A stretch of 64,000 nt of DNA from assembly GCA_948470475.1 (NCBI GenBank), contig OX419345.1, positions 14,380,800 to 14,444,799 on the forward strand, read 5' to 3'. A model generated the notes under the pieces. The model searched no databases and was not told where the DNA came from. It saw nothing but the letters and a program-made list of their open reading frames with translations. A program made the position numbers and the translations under genes. Shown here one piece after another: positions 1-13,910 of the stretch; the first letter of the stretch is position 1, and each line of letters begins with the position of its first letter. The stretch is from Galaxea fascicularis (Eukaryota > Cnidaria > Anthozoa > Scleractinia > Euphylliidae).

Positions 1-400
1 AAGGTAATTCTAACGTTTGAGTCTGCAGACGAAATCGTAAAGTATGAGCATTCAAATGAAAGCTTCTGAGCAGTACTTTCCAGTACTACTGTTTATTGTG
101 CTTTACAAGATGGTTCTTTCTAACTTTTGAGCCTGTAAAAGAAATCCTAAAGTGTTGCCATTCAAGTGAAAGCTACTGAGCAGTACCGGCTTTCCTGCAG
201 TGCTTTTTCTTACGCTGTACGAGGTGGTTCTAAGTTTTGAGTCTGTGGATTAAATCCTAAAGTGTTGCCATTCAAATGAAAGCTACTGACTGGCAGTACC
301 TTCTCGTGATACTGTTTATTGTACAAAGTGAGTGTAACTGTCGTGTCCGTGCAAGAAATCCGAAAATTAGAAATCTGAAATGAAAGCCGTCGAGCAGCAC
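1..400. repeat. Degenerate ~110-bp tandem repeat
   Basis: About three and a half diverged copies follow one another. The phrase TCTAA-TTTTGAG-CTG recurs near 10, 119 and 229, and a block ending in AATGAAAGC-ACTGAGCAG-AC recurs near 55, 165 and 275, with a weaker copy near 380. It lies left of the last visible LZTR1 exon and is probably intronic. No coding potential is seen. Confidence 0.6.
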
Positions 401-474
401 TATGCAGCTGTTATCTTAACATTTTCAATACTAATGAAAAGCCATTTATTAAACTTTCCCCACTGGTTCACTAC

Positions 475-3400
475 CTGTGGAACCTGCCGTCTTCTAATGA
501 TCTCCACCATGAGTTTCTGAGGTACGGATTCAAAGTTCTTACTCATGATGATGTTGTTGTAGTTTGCTTCTCGAACGATGAAACGAAGACAAAAATCCTG
601 CAAACAAAAACCAGACATTGCTTTGACTGATTGAGACGAATTATTTACGAGTGAAAATTGCAGAACCGGAGATCTAGTGCCTCGTCGTTCTCTTGGCTTG
701 ATTTGTGCCACCATTATAGACTCGCAAGATACGCACAGGTATTTCATACTACTCTCTCCGATGAGCCAAAGCTAGCGTACCATGCCACTAGGCAGCCGCT
801 AAGGAAATCCTTAAAAATGTTGTAGGTCATCTTGCGATGAAATAAAACCTCACACAGGCATTTATGTTATGGAGACCAGTAGCGAGGTAGCCTGTGACCC
901 CACCGCGCCCTTATCTCTCTCAGTTAATGATTCTTGAGTAGACTCCAACCTGAAACTCTTGCTTTACGACTACTCCACCTCTTGAAGGCATCAGTGTTTT
1001 CCATCGAGCACATCCAAAATTACACCGCGCAACCAAACCAAATACTCTTTCAAAAAAGAGATCGAGATAGCTCAACTTATATTTCTGTACAACCAGATTT
1101 ACGGAAGACAGCATTAGAGGTTTTAGCGAAGATATCAAGGACCGGTATTGGAGCTAAATACCCTTCAATGTAAAGCAAATGGCGAAACGGGTGAAGAGCA
1201 TGTTGAGCACTTTACAAAAGCAGTAAGAATCAAACCTTAAGCGGATCCAGCTGTAGGCGAGCAGCGCTGTCCAAGGCCATTAGAACGTTTTCCTGACAAA
1301 TTGAAGACTCGATACACTGCACACAGAGAGCTTCCAACGAACCAATCTCCAGCTGTGGAGGTAAGGAGGAATTTGTCAAGAGGACCATAAGAATTGCACT
1401 TTGTGTGTCGCATATTCAATATGCTGCGGATCTAACGATTGCTCGAGGTGTCGGTTCCGTGAAGGACATTATCCATTTTTTTTTCTGCTGAACCCCTTCG
1501 CCATTTGGATGTTACACATGACGTTTCTTGACGCCTTCAGGCTTCAGTCGAAGTTCAGGATTTGTCACAAACCCTAACTCCATTGGGAGGCTTTATGAAC
1601 GACGACAACGAAAATGTCATTTCAAAATATAACTTTAGGTTTGTGTAACTCTTTCGCGATTATTCCCATTTGTTTAAAAATTGGAAAAAGGAAGGCAAAC
1701 TGTCAAGAGACAGAAAAAACGGAAAAAAGAAATATTTACCCTCATGCACTCACGTTCTCGAGAAAACCTAAAATTTGGTCATTTCACCGCGTTGTTGCTT
1801 TACGGAGGACGGCAACGAAATACGTAAACATGTAAAACGCACTTGGAAAGCAACTGTGTCAGTTGCTAATTAAACCAATTGTTTTGTGGCGTTGTTGTTG
1901 CCGTTTCTGTCCTATTTGGTAAAGCTCCGTATAAACTTGAACAAAAACAAGGCCAAAGTAGTCTTAAAGTTGAAATAAGAGCAACATTAGTGTTCGCGCC
2001 AAACGTGCGCGTGACGTTGCGTTACGTACATGTGACCTTTCTTGTTTTTCCCCGCTGGTCTGTTATTATGTGCAAAAATGCTCGGTTAATAAATCGTCAG
2101 AGTTGCTAACCGTTTTGTGTCGTCCGTTCTCGTTTAACCGTTAAACCGTGCCAACAACTAGTTTACCTTGAGAGCTAATCTGTAGACGTCCATGATGAGA
2201 CTTAGGTCTTGCGATCCTTGACAATCTGTTGAAACACGTAAGAAAGTAGGTTGCATTGCTAGGTGTGACAACAAAATGTGAAAGCTTGTTTAATTAACAA
2301 TTATTTTCCAACGGAGTTCATACCACCTTCTGTGTTAGTTTCTCGCTTACTCACACTTACCTTTAACCAACGGAAATATGCAATCTGTGTACATGTAACG
2401 CAGCGTGACGGCGAAAGATTGAACCTCTACTTCAGGGAGCTTCACTTCCAATTTATCTTCCTCTTGTTCATTTGGCCACTCTCGAATTGTTCTCTGTGGA
2501 CAGCAAACATTGTATTTCACTACTGTTTGCCCACGAACTTGCTAGCGATGATTTTCAGTTGAGTGTCGAAGTACTTCGGTTTTGCCTTGATTTTGCATTA
2601 CTTAGGTCTCTGATTAGTTAGCCAAACTCGCGCTACTTTCTCAACCAATGAGATCTAAAACCCAACTGAAAGCAATCATGACTTACTTGCGCGCGTTTTC
2701 CCGCGCTTCGTGCCGGCTGCATATATTTACCTGGAATTGTGATTGGTTCATTGCGTTATTTGCGCCCATTGTAATAGGCCATTTCCGAGATCGCTTGAGC
2801 CTCTATTTCAAAGCGAGTCTAAGTGCGAAGTCTTTGTTATGAAAATGAGTTTTCGCTCATATGGAACGCTGGACTTATTACCATCACAAAACTTTCGCAC
2901 TTAGACTCGCTTTGAAATAGAGGCTCAAGCGAACTCGGAAATGGCCCATTGGTCAGAATCTTTGTTTGGTTTTGGTATAAAAATACTCAACTGAAAATCA
3001 CTCCAAAAGAAAATAAGTATCTGTTTTTTAACAATGCCGCATCTCGATGATAACAATTTAAAGGAAGATAAAGGACTGCAATTTCAAATATTGCTTGTAA
3101 GATATGCAAGTGTCGCAAATCGATCCTCTGTCTCAAGAGTAAGATACTTTGTAGTACAAAAATTTACGTCCTGATCACCAGGGAGTAAATCCTTGTACTA
3201 AAAAGTAAAAAGCTGGATACCGTAGGCGGAAATGTCCACAGTTGAGAGTTTAAGTTAACTCTGTTTACTGCAAAATTTCAAGGTCCTTACATCCAAAAGT
3301 ATCAGCCAAAAAATACAAAATTGTGTTAGATTTGTCGCACCTGTAAACGTTCCCTTGCTTGCAGGAGTTGTGTTCTCAACCAAGGCGACCTGGCCGCCAC

Positions 3401-6400
3401 AAACACCGCATGGGCTGGGAACCGAGTTTCTTCCTGACGAGCAAATAATGTGTAACTCATTTTCTATGCTAGTCTTGACAAACTACGTGATTAAGAACGG
3501 AGACTGACGCTTCTAAAAAAAGAGAAAGCGTTGACCGAGGAAATGCAGAAAAAAGGATCATCAAGATTGAGAAAGAAAACTGCAAGACACAAGCGGGGTT
3601 ATTCCAGCGAATGACACACAAGCGAGGGTTAATAGAGTGTTAGCTTAACTCGACTCCAGTAGCACAAAGCACTCTACACTTTACGAGATGAACACTGATG
3701 AAAGTCCGTCACAGGAAGCACATGAAGCATGAAGTGAATACCAGCATCACTACCTCCCATCCCCCAAATGTGACGTTCGTCCATCACAGGGGACCCAACA
3801 TGAAGCGAAAACGAGCATTACTTTCCCCCACCCTGAATGTGATTCTAAACCATCACACGACATCCAGCATGGGGTAACCTATGATAGGATGCACAGGTCA
3901 CTACATGCTGGGCGTTCTGTGACCGACGACCTGTGATGGGATATCCTGACAGAGGTGTATAAAGGCCGGGATGACCAGGATATCCAGCCGAACTGACTGG
4001 GGGAAGCACTGCTAATTCAAGAAGTGAATGCTAACCCAACGCAAGATGTCCAGCATGAAGGAACTAGGAGTATTACCACTCCCCGTGGATGGGGTGTTAG
4101 TCCATCACGGGGTCAACCCCAGGGGCATGTCATTGATACCCCCTCCCCCATCACTGAGGGACGATGCAGACAAAAGTTTCTTGTCTAAGGAAACAACACG
4201 AGGGCAAAGGGACTTTAGACCACTTATATTCAGATCTGATGTCCAGGTGTATCTTCTAAGTATGCAGGCCTTCAAGAATCTCGTCCCAGATGACTAAACA
4301 CTACACACAACTGAGTTTAAAATGAACTGTTTCGAAAGAGCGACGATCAACTTAAAAGAAATGTAGTTCACGTTTGTGCCACTCGAGTCGATTACCCACG
4401 TTGTTTTTCTTCGGGTGGGGCTATATTATTACTATTATGAACAAAAGTTAAAAGTTTAAGTTTAAGGCACGAGGACTACCGCACTCGGGATTGTTTAGAA
4501 CTGACAGTAAGTTATCAGGTAATTTCTTTGTAGTTTCGATGAAAGCCTCATCAATCATATTTAACAGTGAAATACTCACCTCACCAACCAAGAATTCCAT
4601 GTCACAAAATTGTTTGCTGTCCAGTAATCGACCAAAATCTGCTCTAAGGGTACAGCGGGGGTAACTTGCCAGCTGTATGACACAATGATAAAGCCCGTGT
4701 TAGCTGAATAACCAAATTCTGGCAAATCCCTTATTCTTATACAGCGGTTTCCATTCAATTGTCGCGATCGCCTTTCTTTTATACCTGTGTACCTCAATGG
4801 ATCCTGCCAAGTCCTTTATTCTTACACAGCGGTTTCCAATCAATTGTCGAGATCGGCTTTCCTTTATACCTGTTTACCTCAACGGATTCTGCCAAATCCC
4901 TTATTCTTATCAAGCGGTTTCCAATCCATTGTTGAGTTCGGCTTTACTTTATAACTGTTTACCTCAACGGATCCTACCAAGTCCTTTATTCTTACACTGC
5001 AGTTTCCAATCCATTGTTGAGTTCGGCTTTCCTTTATATCTGTTTACCTCAACGGATCCTCCCAAGTCCTTTATTCTTACACTGCAGTTTCCAATCTATT
5101 GTTGAGTTCGGTTTTCTTCCCTTTTTACCTCTCTTTTTCAGTCTCAAGTCTTTGCCGCAAGTGTTTTACCGCGATTCATCCCTCTCACGTGATAATGTTT
5201 TGTGTATCAATGGTTCATCCTTTTACAATCTTTTGCTTTCACTAGCTTATCACTTGCTCTTCGCTTTGATGACTATGAATCGAAAGCCGTGGATACAACA
5301 TCTTACAGTAGCAGTTAAGGAGAGCACGTATAAAAATAAAAAATGGATGTCCATGAGCATGCAGAGAAACTATGTGTGTGCAGTTCTGGGACACCAGTTA
5401 CCTGAAATCTGTAAAGCTCGCTACTCCGGACATTGTTATCAACTGTTCCACCAAATATATACATCTCGTTGTTGATGACATCTGCATCGTGGAAGAGCCG
5501 TCCTGATGGAAACTAAAAAAATACGAGAAAACACTTTTGGTCGGTCAACTTACAACTACGATCAATAACTCTAAACTCGTCTGAATCTGTTGAGCTCCAC
5601 GTCACTACCAAACTGCATTTAACGGGCCGGTACTAAAAAGCATCAGTGAACCATTACGAAAGCGAATTCATGAGAGTTTGGAGGTTGGAACTAACGTACA
5701 ATGTAGTGAAGTACATAAAAAATACGTTGCCAGGGGGTGCTGCGTCTTGTTGCGCTCGACCGTCAGCTGGCCGGATTCTTAACAGTTGTGTTCATTAATT
5801 TTTTTTTATTATTATTATTTGTTCCATTGTCCCTAAAAAGCACCTTAAAGGGAGTGGTCGATTAAGTATTTATTCATTCATTCATTTACGCCTGGACTTG
5901 TGCTTGTGCATATAAAAAATATGACCCAAACAAAGAACAGACACAGAGAAACTCAACAAAACTACAACAAAAAATTCTTCCAGAAATCTCAGTCGAGATT
6001 TTGCCGGGAAACGGGAGCCTCGGGAATTTTTCTAGGAAATGTGACATAGTTCTGGGACATTGCTGAAAAAAGGGAGATACTGAACAAGATTTGCATTTCG
6101 ACAGGTTAAAATATCGGGAGAATCCTACAAATTTCCGTGAAGACTTAAACTTAGATATAGTGTTGCTCTAATAACGTATGTTAGGGTTGTCATACCCTAT
6201 GAAAATCGCACTCGGCTGGTTTTGATTCTTCTTGAAACTTTAAAGCATAAGAGCGCTGTGAAAATGGTTCTTCGTCTTATAATTGAAAGCACACTGTCAC
6301 TTGTTAGCAGAAAAGCATCATGGCCAGTTCAGCAATAAAATACAGTGTACGCATCTGCTGATAACTATGTCAGTGGTGTTTGTTGTACAGCAATTAACAG

Positions 6401-9400
6401 GATGTTACTGTAATCGTGTTTACCTCACTGTCTGAAGCCGGTGGTACAACCTCCCACGACTTGTCATCAAGTGAAAACCTAATGAAGCATTGAAATAGTC
6501 TGTTAGACTTTGGAGGTAGAATGGCGGTCAAATGGCACCTTAATTTTAAATATCGGTTCCCCGAAAATACATGTAACACCATTCTGTACCATACATTAAG
6601 GGTAACCCTTCCTCATATAGCCAAGATGCCATAATCAAATGGTCGTATCATCTATGGTGTCTATGTTCAAAAACCTCGCAGTTCACTTAATAGATTAAAC
6701 CAAACCCCAAAATTTCACCAGACCCCATTCAAAAGCATCTATTCAGTAAAACAAGCCCAGTAATAGCAGTGGAAAAGGGATGCATTAGCTGGTCTCGAGC
6801 TGAGATAGTTCACAAATTTTGAATTTACAGTGAAAGAATAATCATACCATATGAAGTGCATCCAACTTAAGTGGTTACCTTAAGATGAAGTTTTGATCTC
6901 GAAGTTTACAAACCTCTCTTTTCAGCGGAGTTTTAAATACACTGAAGTATTGCTCCTTTTTGTTAAATTCTCACAGTTTCAACGTGAGCAAACAAACAAT
7001 TGCTCTGACAGTCCTCAAGGATGTGCAGAAACCGAACTCGTAAAGATACATGCCTGACAAAACACCCTCTTCCACGCCACTTACAATTCTGCTTCAGAGA
7101 GGTTCTAGGTCGCTTTGATTGTAGTGTTTGTGCCGTATGATGACGCAAATGCAAAAACAGTAAATAATTAAAGCACAAGCTCTTTCGACGAAGGAATCCC
7201 GGCGACACCGTTGCTCAAAATGACTGAATTCGGCGCCTTCGAGTAGTGACGTCATTCTACGTAGTCTTCTTACGCTATCTCCCCGAACTTACAACAACTC
7301 ACTCATTGCGCAAGCTTTTTGTTATTATCGTCGTTGTTGTAGTTGGTCGCTCAATTTTGCACTTATCTTTTCTTGCGTCTTCCGTGGTCTTGATAAGGAA
7401 ACAATGGCTATGCTGGCTAAAGAGCTGATAAGTGTACTATACCGTACCTGTAGAGATCCGAGGGCAAGGTGTTTTCAGCCACTCCACCAAACACATACAG
7501 GTACCGATCAAACGCCACCATGCTGTGACCGTACCGCCGCTGAGGGGGCGCTGGGGAGCCACGTAATAAATGGGCTGACGGTATACGGGTCCATCTGTGA
7601 CAAAGAAATTATTGCTAACCAATGTGTGCATGGACTATAGTCGATGAAGTCAGATAAGAGCTTCATTCAACACACAGGGAAGGAGCTTATAGGTTCCTAC
7701 AGCATGATACAACTAAGAATACTGCTAGGGGCTACCTCATACAGTTTATCACGGTAAGCTAAGGGCAAACGCTACTTGAGAAAACATGACACGTCAGTCG
7801 AGTCCAACCTTTCCAATCTGAACAGTATAAATGTTGAGGGGCCGTAGCCAGGATGAAACATCGTACAATTTCAAAACGAGATGTGGCGAAAAAGGTTAAG
7901 AAAAACTACAAGCTTTCGATTACCCGTCGAAGACTGCAGTTCGGGCAGTCGAACGCTTGTAGTTTTTCTTAACCTTTTTCAGCCAGAGATCGTTTTGAAA
8001 TTGTACTACCTTAATAGTATTGCTAAATACAATAATTTTTCCTTTTACCCCCCCCCCCCCCCCCCATTCGATGTTGAATTTGGAAAGCGGTCATTGCCAC
8101 AGAAACATTAAAACAACATTGAATCGGGGGAGGGAAGGCTTCAAATTCTGTTGATTACTGTTTGCACCTAAAATGCTTGGGAGCACAATTGTCTTATCGG
8201 TTGTCTCCACATGCTTCGCTTAAAAAATTACAATACTTTAGTATACTAAATCTTTTCTTTCGCTGTTTATTTATACTGGAAGTGCGCTTAGACACTCTTG
8301 CAATTCTACAGTCACTCCACTTAAATAACTTGAAACAAACAATTAAAATAAACATAACAGCTGAGAACTGGCCCAAATGGTCGGGAGGTCGGCGAACCAG
8401 TTCGCTATGAGGTAGCTTAAGCAACGAGGATGGCGACGGCAACGAGGACGTCATTTCAAAATATGACTTCTGGTTTTCGTAACTTTTTCGAGATTATTCC
8501 AATTTGTTTAACGTGCAAAATGCTGGCGAACTGTCCAGGGTCTAAATTACTGTGAACGATGTTAAAGCAAAGAAAAGGAGAGAAAAACTTGCCGTCATGC
8601 GTTCACGTTCTCGAGAAAACCTAAAATTTGGTCATTTCACGTTGTTTTGCAGAGGACGGCAAAAAAATGTATCAAAATGTAAACGCACGTGCAGAGCGAT
8701 TGTTCCTGTTCATTAATCCCATTGTTTTGTGTCGTTCTCGTTGCCGTTGCCGTCCTCGTTGCTTAAGCTCTCTATTTACAAGCGCGGCCAACTCGAACTA
8801 GCGACCAAAGCAAGCCTTGAACCAGAAGCTTCATCAGTATTACATGTCCAACGCCCTAACAGTTCGGTCATGCTATCCCCTCAGAAAACTCGCAAATTCA
8901 CGGACAACTTATCACAAAAGCATTTTTATAGGGCTTGTCTTTTCCTTAACGTTTTGCCACAGTTAAGTCCTGGGCACTAGTGTAACAGCCATCAACTTCC
9001 TGGTTGTTAATCTAATTGTGTAGGCTTTAACTTCATTTCGTTTGAGAATTCCAAAGCTTTGCAAGGTCCCTATGCCACTGCCATTTACCTTTGATTCAGA
9101 AAGTTGAATTCAAACATGTCATTGGTGATCTTGGTTCCACTTTGACCGGAAAACACAAACATACTGTCCCTAACCACAGCCACTGGAAAGTTACAGCAAG
9201 TCGGCGGTCTGTCACCAGACTGTTGAACCTGAAAACGGTATTGCCTTGGTTTAGACTTGTTTTGAACGAAGTGCCAAGAGTGAGTAGTCAGCAAGATTTC
9301 CGCACATCCCCATACATTTTGTGGCACAAACTCTGTTCGTTTTTGGAAAAGGGTTAGTATGACGGTGATGCATGGACAAATGTATGGGGCTGTGTGGAAA

Positions 9401-12400
9401 TCTTTCCAAGAAATCTTCTTTATATTTTTTCTCAATCCGAAATAGTTTGAATCCAGGAGTCATATCATATCTAAGTGAAGTACGATCGTCCAGGTGAGTG
9501 TGGTCTTGAGAAGGACTGTTTGAGGTGAAATTGACTGACGTTTCAAAAACCTGAGCGGAGGTAACCATCAAAGTCAAATGATTTGTGTAACTTCAGTTGA
9601 TGGTATAAATACTGTGGTCGTTGATCTGATTGGTCAATGAAGTCGTGATGTTACTAGTCAGTCAGTTAGGGCCTGTTGTGATTGGCTGGGAAGACTGTAG
9701 ACAGTGATTGGTGCATTTCGACCAGTCTTTTGTTAGTCAAATGTCCGGAAGTGTATTGTTAGCACTAGTGATCAGTTCCAGGTTCCCTAACATTTACAGT
9801 AGATTGTCATAGTACATCTTAAGGTCCACGCAAACGGACGCAACATTACCGTGCAACAACTTCCAACATTGTTGGGTGTTACATGTTGCGCCCGTTTGCA
9901 AACCCTCTTGCATGTTGTTGCGAGTTGTTGGGAGTTGTTGCGCGAAGTTTGAACCTGGCTTGATCAGTGCTCAATTCCCTGACTTTTCTGCGGGCCTTGA
10001 AAATAATCCGTTTTTCCCATCAGGACTTTAATTTTCCGTGGTTATGCAACCCTGTATTATTTCAAAGAATATGAAAGTCATGTACCTCTTGCCATCGAGG
10101 GTTTGGATCTGTCAAGCAAACAGTCCAAAGATCATCTAATCTGCAACAGATAATTATTAATATCTATTTGCTTTTGGTTGTTTTTCATTTCCTTACGTCT
10201 CGACAAAAACTTTTAGTTGCTAAATTCACAGATTTTGAAAGCGAAACATAGAGTGTGCATTGAATACCTTTTGTTGCCATCATAACCAGCAAAAATCCAC
10301 AAATTGTTCTTATAAATCGCCGCACCATGGGCAGATCTTGCAGGAGGTAATCTGCATTTCAAACAGAGCAAATTCATCATGAGTATTATATGACTTGTTC
10401 ATCTTTTAAGTTGTTTAAATTAAAACATTTACAATCAAGTTTTTGGTTAATATTAGACTATGTAGACTCATCTGTTAGTAAAGAGGGAAATCCTATTTGA
10501 TAGAAGTCACAAGAGGTTCTCCAGCTAGTTCCCGAATTAAGTTGTGGTATATAGACTGGATAGCAAGCATTGGGGCAGTTCGACCTCTGCTCACGTGAAA
10601 ATTTTGGAAAGAGCACAGCCAGTAAAATCTGTTTGAACAGGAATGCCTACTATACATGCAGCCTAGCTTCATGATTCCTGCTTGATAGCCTTCTGTGAAT
10701 GACGTATATGAGATAAAACACATAGCTTTCATCCTTCTTCAATTCATCAAAAGTCTTAAAATCCTTTGCTCTCACACATAAATGTCATCTATCATTAGAA
10801 GCATGACTGTGCAACAGTTATGTCTATCTGGGTTATTCAAGATTGTAGGCTTCAAAAAACACCAGCCAACCTTCCTTCTATGCACCACTCGGTCCACTGG
10901 CCAGTGTTAAACTTGTACTCAAACAGGTCATTCTTGTTTTGAAGGTTGGAGTTGGAATAAAGGTCACCTGCATGATAGTACAATGACCATGACCATAATA
11001 TTTACACCATAAACACAGTCTACAGTACATTTCCACTGACAGTCCAAGTGAATCTCTCTCGAAGAATGTAACAGAGCAACTTGTGTAAGGGTGGAGATAA
11101 AAATAACAAGATCTCAGAAAATTTCGGTTATTAAGAGGGTAGTGTCAATATAGCATTACAGGTCTATTCTAGTACTATTTTTTTTTCTTTGTCTCAGTTG
11201 TTTGTCATCCTCACCAGACTTCGGGGCTAGGCCAAACATGATAGTCATGCCAATACATATAAGCAAGTCAAACATCCATACTTTCATCACCAGCTACAGG
11301 TGCACAAAAAAGGCCTTAACGTTTTTGTCCTTGTATTTCAGTTATTCATTCTCTATCATCTTTTTTTTTTTAATGATTTAACCAGATGTATCCTATTTTG
11401 ATTTAACTTCTCCTCTGCATTTCATTATGCAATCAGTCTCAGCCTAGATGGTCAGCATTATAACATTATCTCTACGTTTTTTGAGGGAATTTTGCTATCC
11501 CCAGTGAGATTATAGCAGAAACTCTGAGAAACAGCATCTTAAGACAAGCAAAAGCATCCTTATTTTACCACATGCATTTTTTTATCCCATGCCAACTATC
11601 TGCCCCTGGGTCTCTGAGGATGGAGACGAAGCATTCAGTGATCAATTTGGCAATGCAAAATATTATTCTGATAATGGACTTTCTTGTTGGTCTGAGTTCA
11701 TGTCATGCAAAGAAACAAAAAATATTTTTCAATATTGCTGGCATACACTGCTTCATAACTTGAGGAACAAGAATCAAACCAAGGAAGGCTGGTAAGAATT
11801 TGATCAGCATTTATTCCCTCAATTACACTCTGCCCTTAAAGGTGTACAAATTATATTGACTGATAATAATTTATGCTTCAGACACAATTAACAACTGTTA
11901 CTCTTTTTGAAGTCATTTTTGGATACCAATAATTCTGTTAACATGGCCTATGTGATACAATTTAAATATACTGTCTAACTTATGGAGGGCATGCATGAGG
12001 TTTAAATAGCAATAAATTATACTGTACCTGTAAATCCACCAAAAACAAGCATGTTGGATCCAAAAATAACAGCAGAATGGTGATAACGAGGAGCAGGAGG
12101 GGCACCTTTGGTGACAGCTCTACAAAAATGTACAGCAGCTGTTAGATGAGCTTGCAGAAGACATCACCAGGAAGTTAAACTTAAACTGCAGAATTATCTT
12201 TAACTACCAAAGGAATGTACCACATAACAAACCTGCTCCAAGAATTGTCTTTGATGTCAAATCTCAACATGTCATTCAACATCCTCTTTCTGCACAATTG
12301 AAAGGCCAAATTGCATTAGCACACTTTTATATACACTGTACAACCTGTTCTTCTAACTGTATCAACAGTGCTGGAAATAAGTCTCCATTTGCCCTTTTAA

Positions 12401-13910
12401 GTCTTCCTTTTGGTCAGCCATTTTACCAACTTGATCAGACATTAATTAGCATAACATAATTCAATAAGGATTTTTCAAAATTTGTTTGGACATCATGTCT
12501 GATCATAATGTGAAGTTGGTTGGACAATGTCCAATGACCAATTGTTGTTTCTAGCACTGTATCAAATATTACAAGAAAAATGCAGTTCCATACCTCCACC
12601 ACAGAGGGTCAATGGAAATTCTAAGGGGAGGGGTGTGATAAAAGCAAATGTTTTTAAAGAAAAGTATGGAGTTAAATTGGAATTTCTGGAGGGGTGGAGA
12701 AGTGCAAACCAATTAACCTTCCATAGGGCGTATGGATATTTTCCGGAAGCACACAAAATTATAAGACTACATTAACAAAGATCATGTACTGGTCAGTCTA
12801 TGCTGTCGATGTGTTAACGTAGCTCTTAGAAATATGCAAGGTAGAAATATTGGAATTTTTTTTAAAACAACTGGTGCTTGTATCTTGTAATTATGCTTTT
12901 AGACATACCCATTGTCTCCTCCAAACACATACAAAGCTTCATTCCATGCCACAAGTGTATGCTTACTGCGCCTAGTAAAAAATGTATAGATTTCACACCA
13001 TGTACAGCTGTATAGTAAGCAGTTTAGTTAAGCTAATTATGTCATTTAAGAATGCATCCAATACAGTATAACAGCAGACAGGCCAACAGCCATATGACTG
13101 TTGGTTTTGTGAATACAGGGCGTCTTATTTTTACAACACTGACAAAAAGCAGTTTCGATATTGTAATAATATACCATGACAGGAGCTTCTCACACATGCA
13201 AATGGAGTGGATGTAAAGTAGCCACTTTATATTGAGTGACGACAACCAAGTAATAATTACTCTGACCAATCACACCAGATACAGACATTGCAATGAGCCA
13301 ATCAGAATACAAAGCAATTTCATGCAGCTGGCACAAAGTGTGAGAAAATGCACACATGCAAGTCACAATTGGTATTGGTTTTGCTTTTCATTGGTTGAAA
13401 AAGTGGCATGACCTTTGCTGGCCAATCACAGAGCAAAGCAATGCAAAACCAAACCAAACAAAATTTAGCTAGGACCCTCAATATTGAAAATGTCAGCTTA
13501 ATAAACCATTCCGAATTACCTCAGGCCTCTTTTTCAAAGCGAGTCTTGGTAATTATCCTTTCATATGCAAATCAATATTCATTCACATGATGATGAGTTT
13601 AATTTGCGTGTGAATGAAAATTGATTTGCATATGAAAGGATGAGCGCTAAGGCTCGCTTTGAAAAAGAGGCCTGAGGTAATTCGAAAATGGCCAATTGAT
13701 TCAAATTAAAACTACTGCCCCAGCAGTAATTTAACTTTCATTATTCCAATTTCTTTACCTTGCTCCCACAAACTCATCACATTCTGGCATTCCCGTCCAT
13801 CTATTGACTGTTTCAAATCGTCCAAAGTCAAGGGTTAGCGTATCAATCGCCTCCGCATTACCATCTATCTCAAACGGTCGCGAAGGAAGATTTGCACTTC
13901 CGGTAGCCAT
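475..13910 (-). CDS. LZTR1: LZTR1 orthologue (kelch-BTB adaptor), multi-exon, C-terminus beyond the window
   Basis: Leucine-zipper-like transcriptional regulator 1 is, in animals, a CUL3 ubiquitin-ligase adaptor acting on RAS-family GTPases. The ATG is at 13910. Exons recognised by translation, GT/AG borders and matching phase are 13759-13910, 12909-12971, 12233-12289, 12028-12119, 10871-10967, 10268-10351, 10086-10140, 9089-9228, 7448-7594, 6424-6478, 5402-5502, 4580-4672 and 475-597. The kelch repeats are clear (for example [75 protein letters not shown]). The exon at 4580-4672 ([12 protein letters not shown]) opens the first BTB domain. The exon at 475-597 ([26 protein letters not shown]) matches the region between the two BTB domains. 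I could not find the exon before 5502 or the BTB1 exons between 597 and 4580. The second BTB lies off the left edge. Order and spacing are collinear with vertebrate LZTR1. Confidence 0.9.
1590..2130. repeat. Dispersed repeat related to the foldback element at 8411-8773
   Basis: Several segments match the element at 8411-8773: the phrases ATGTCATTTCAAAATAT, CGATTATTCCCATTTGTTT, CTCGAGAAAACCTAAAATTT and TTGTTTTGTGGCGTTGTTG all recur there in the same order. Terminal repeats are worn. It lies in the LZTR1 intron between 597 and 4580. Apart from this and the foldback at 2777-2946 I see no genes in that intron. Confidence 0.55.
2777..2946. repeat. MITE-like foldback element
   Basis: A near-perfect inverted repeat: GGCCATTTCCGAGATCGCTT at the left is mirrored by AAGCGAACTCGGAAATGGCC at the right. 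The arms are about 55 nt around a central spacer of about 65 nt. It is intronic in LZTR1. The inner arm sequence TTCAAAGCGAGTC is shared with the foldback at 13506-13691, so the two belong to related families. Confidence 0.7.
3650..4290. repeat. Imperfect repeats built on CCATCAC / CAGCATGAAG
   Basis: The phrases CCATCACAGGGGACCC, CCATCACACGACATCCAGCATG and GTCCATCACGGGGTCAACCCC recur with variants of CAGCATGAAG over about 600 bp. Spacing is irregular. The short open frame at 4028-4297 lies inside this repeat and shows no protein family. Intronic in LZTR1. Confidence 0.4.
4713..5125. repeat. 85-bp minisatellite, about 4.8 copies
   Basis: TTATTCTTA begins at 4731, 4816, 4901, 4986 and 5071, exactly 85 bp apart. 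Each unit continues with a GCGGTTTCCA-type block and CTCAACGGATCCT. It fills the LZTR1 intron between exons 5402-5502 and 4580-4672, starting about 40 bp upstream of the latter exon. Open frames across it are repeat artefacts. Confidence 0.85.
7863..8006. repeat. Foldback element in an LZTR1 intron
   Basis: GTACAATTTCAAAACGA at the left is mirrored by TCGTTTTGAAATTGTAC at the right. Inside, AAAAAGGTTAAGAAAAACTA is also inverted. This is a typical non-autonomous foldback. It is followed at about 8050 by a poly-C tract. Confidence 0.65.
8411..8773. repeat. MITE with ~35-bp terminal inverted repeats
   Basis: The left end AGCTTAAGCAACGAGGATGG is mirrored at the right by a sequence ending in CGTCCTCGTTGCTTAAGCT, with the homology continuing through GCGACGGCAACGAG. 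About 360 bp in total. The interior resembles 1590-2130. The ends also resemble those of the larger element at 36018-37064 (CTTAAGCAAC-AGGACGG), suggesting one superfamily. Intronic in LZTR1. Confidence 0.65.
9825..9955. repeat. MITE-like remnant rich in GTTGTTGC
   Basis: Interleaved inverted copies of GCAACAACTTCCAACATTGTT and GAGTTGTTGGGAGTTGTTGC occur. It is intronic in LZTR1, upstream of the exon at 9089-9228. No coding potential is seen. The family identity is a guess based on foldback structure. Confidence 0.4.
13506..13691. repeat. MITE-like foldback element
   Basis: The arms CCATTCCGAATTACCTCAGG and CCTGAGGTAATTCGAAAATGG are inverted copies, continuing through GCCTCTTTTTCAAAGCGAG and its complement. 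A second inverted pair (ATCCTTTCATATGCAAATCA) forms the centre. It lies in the first LZTR1 intron. Confidence 0.7.

Noticed and set aside
5014..5475. 153-aa plus-strand open frame
   Set aside because: Its first part is the 85-bp minisatellite and its end is antisense to an LZTR1 kelch exon.
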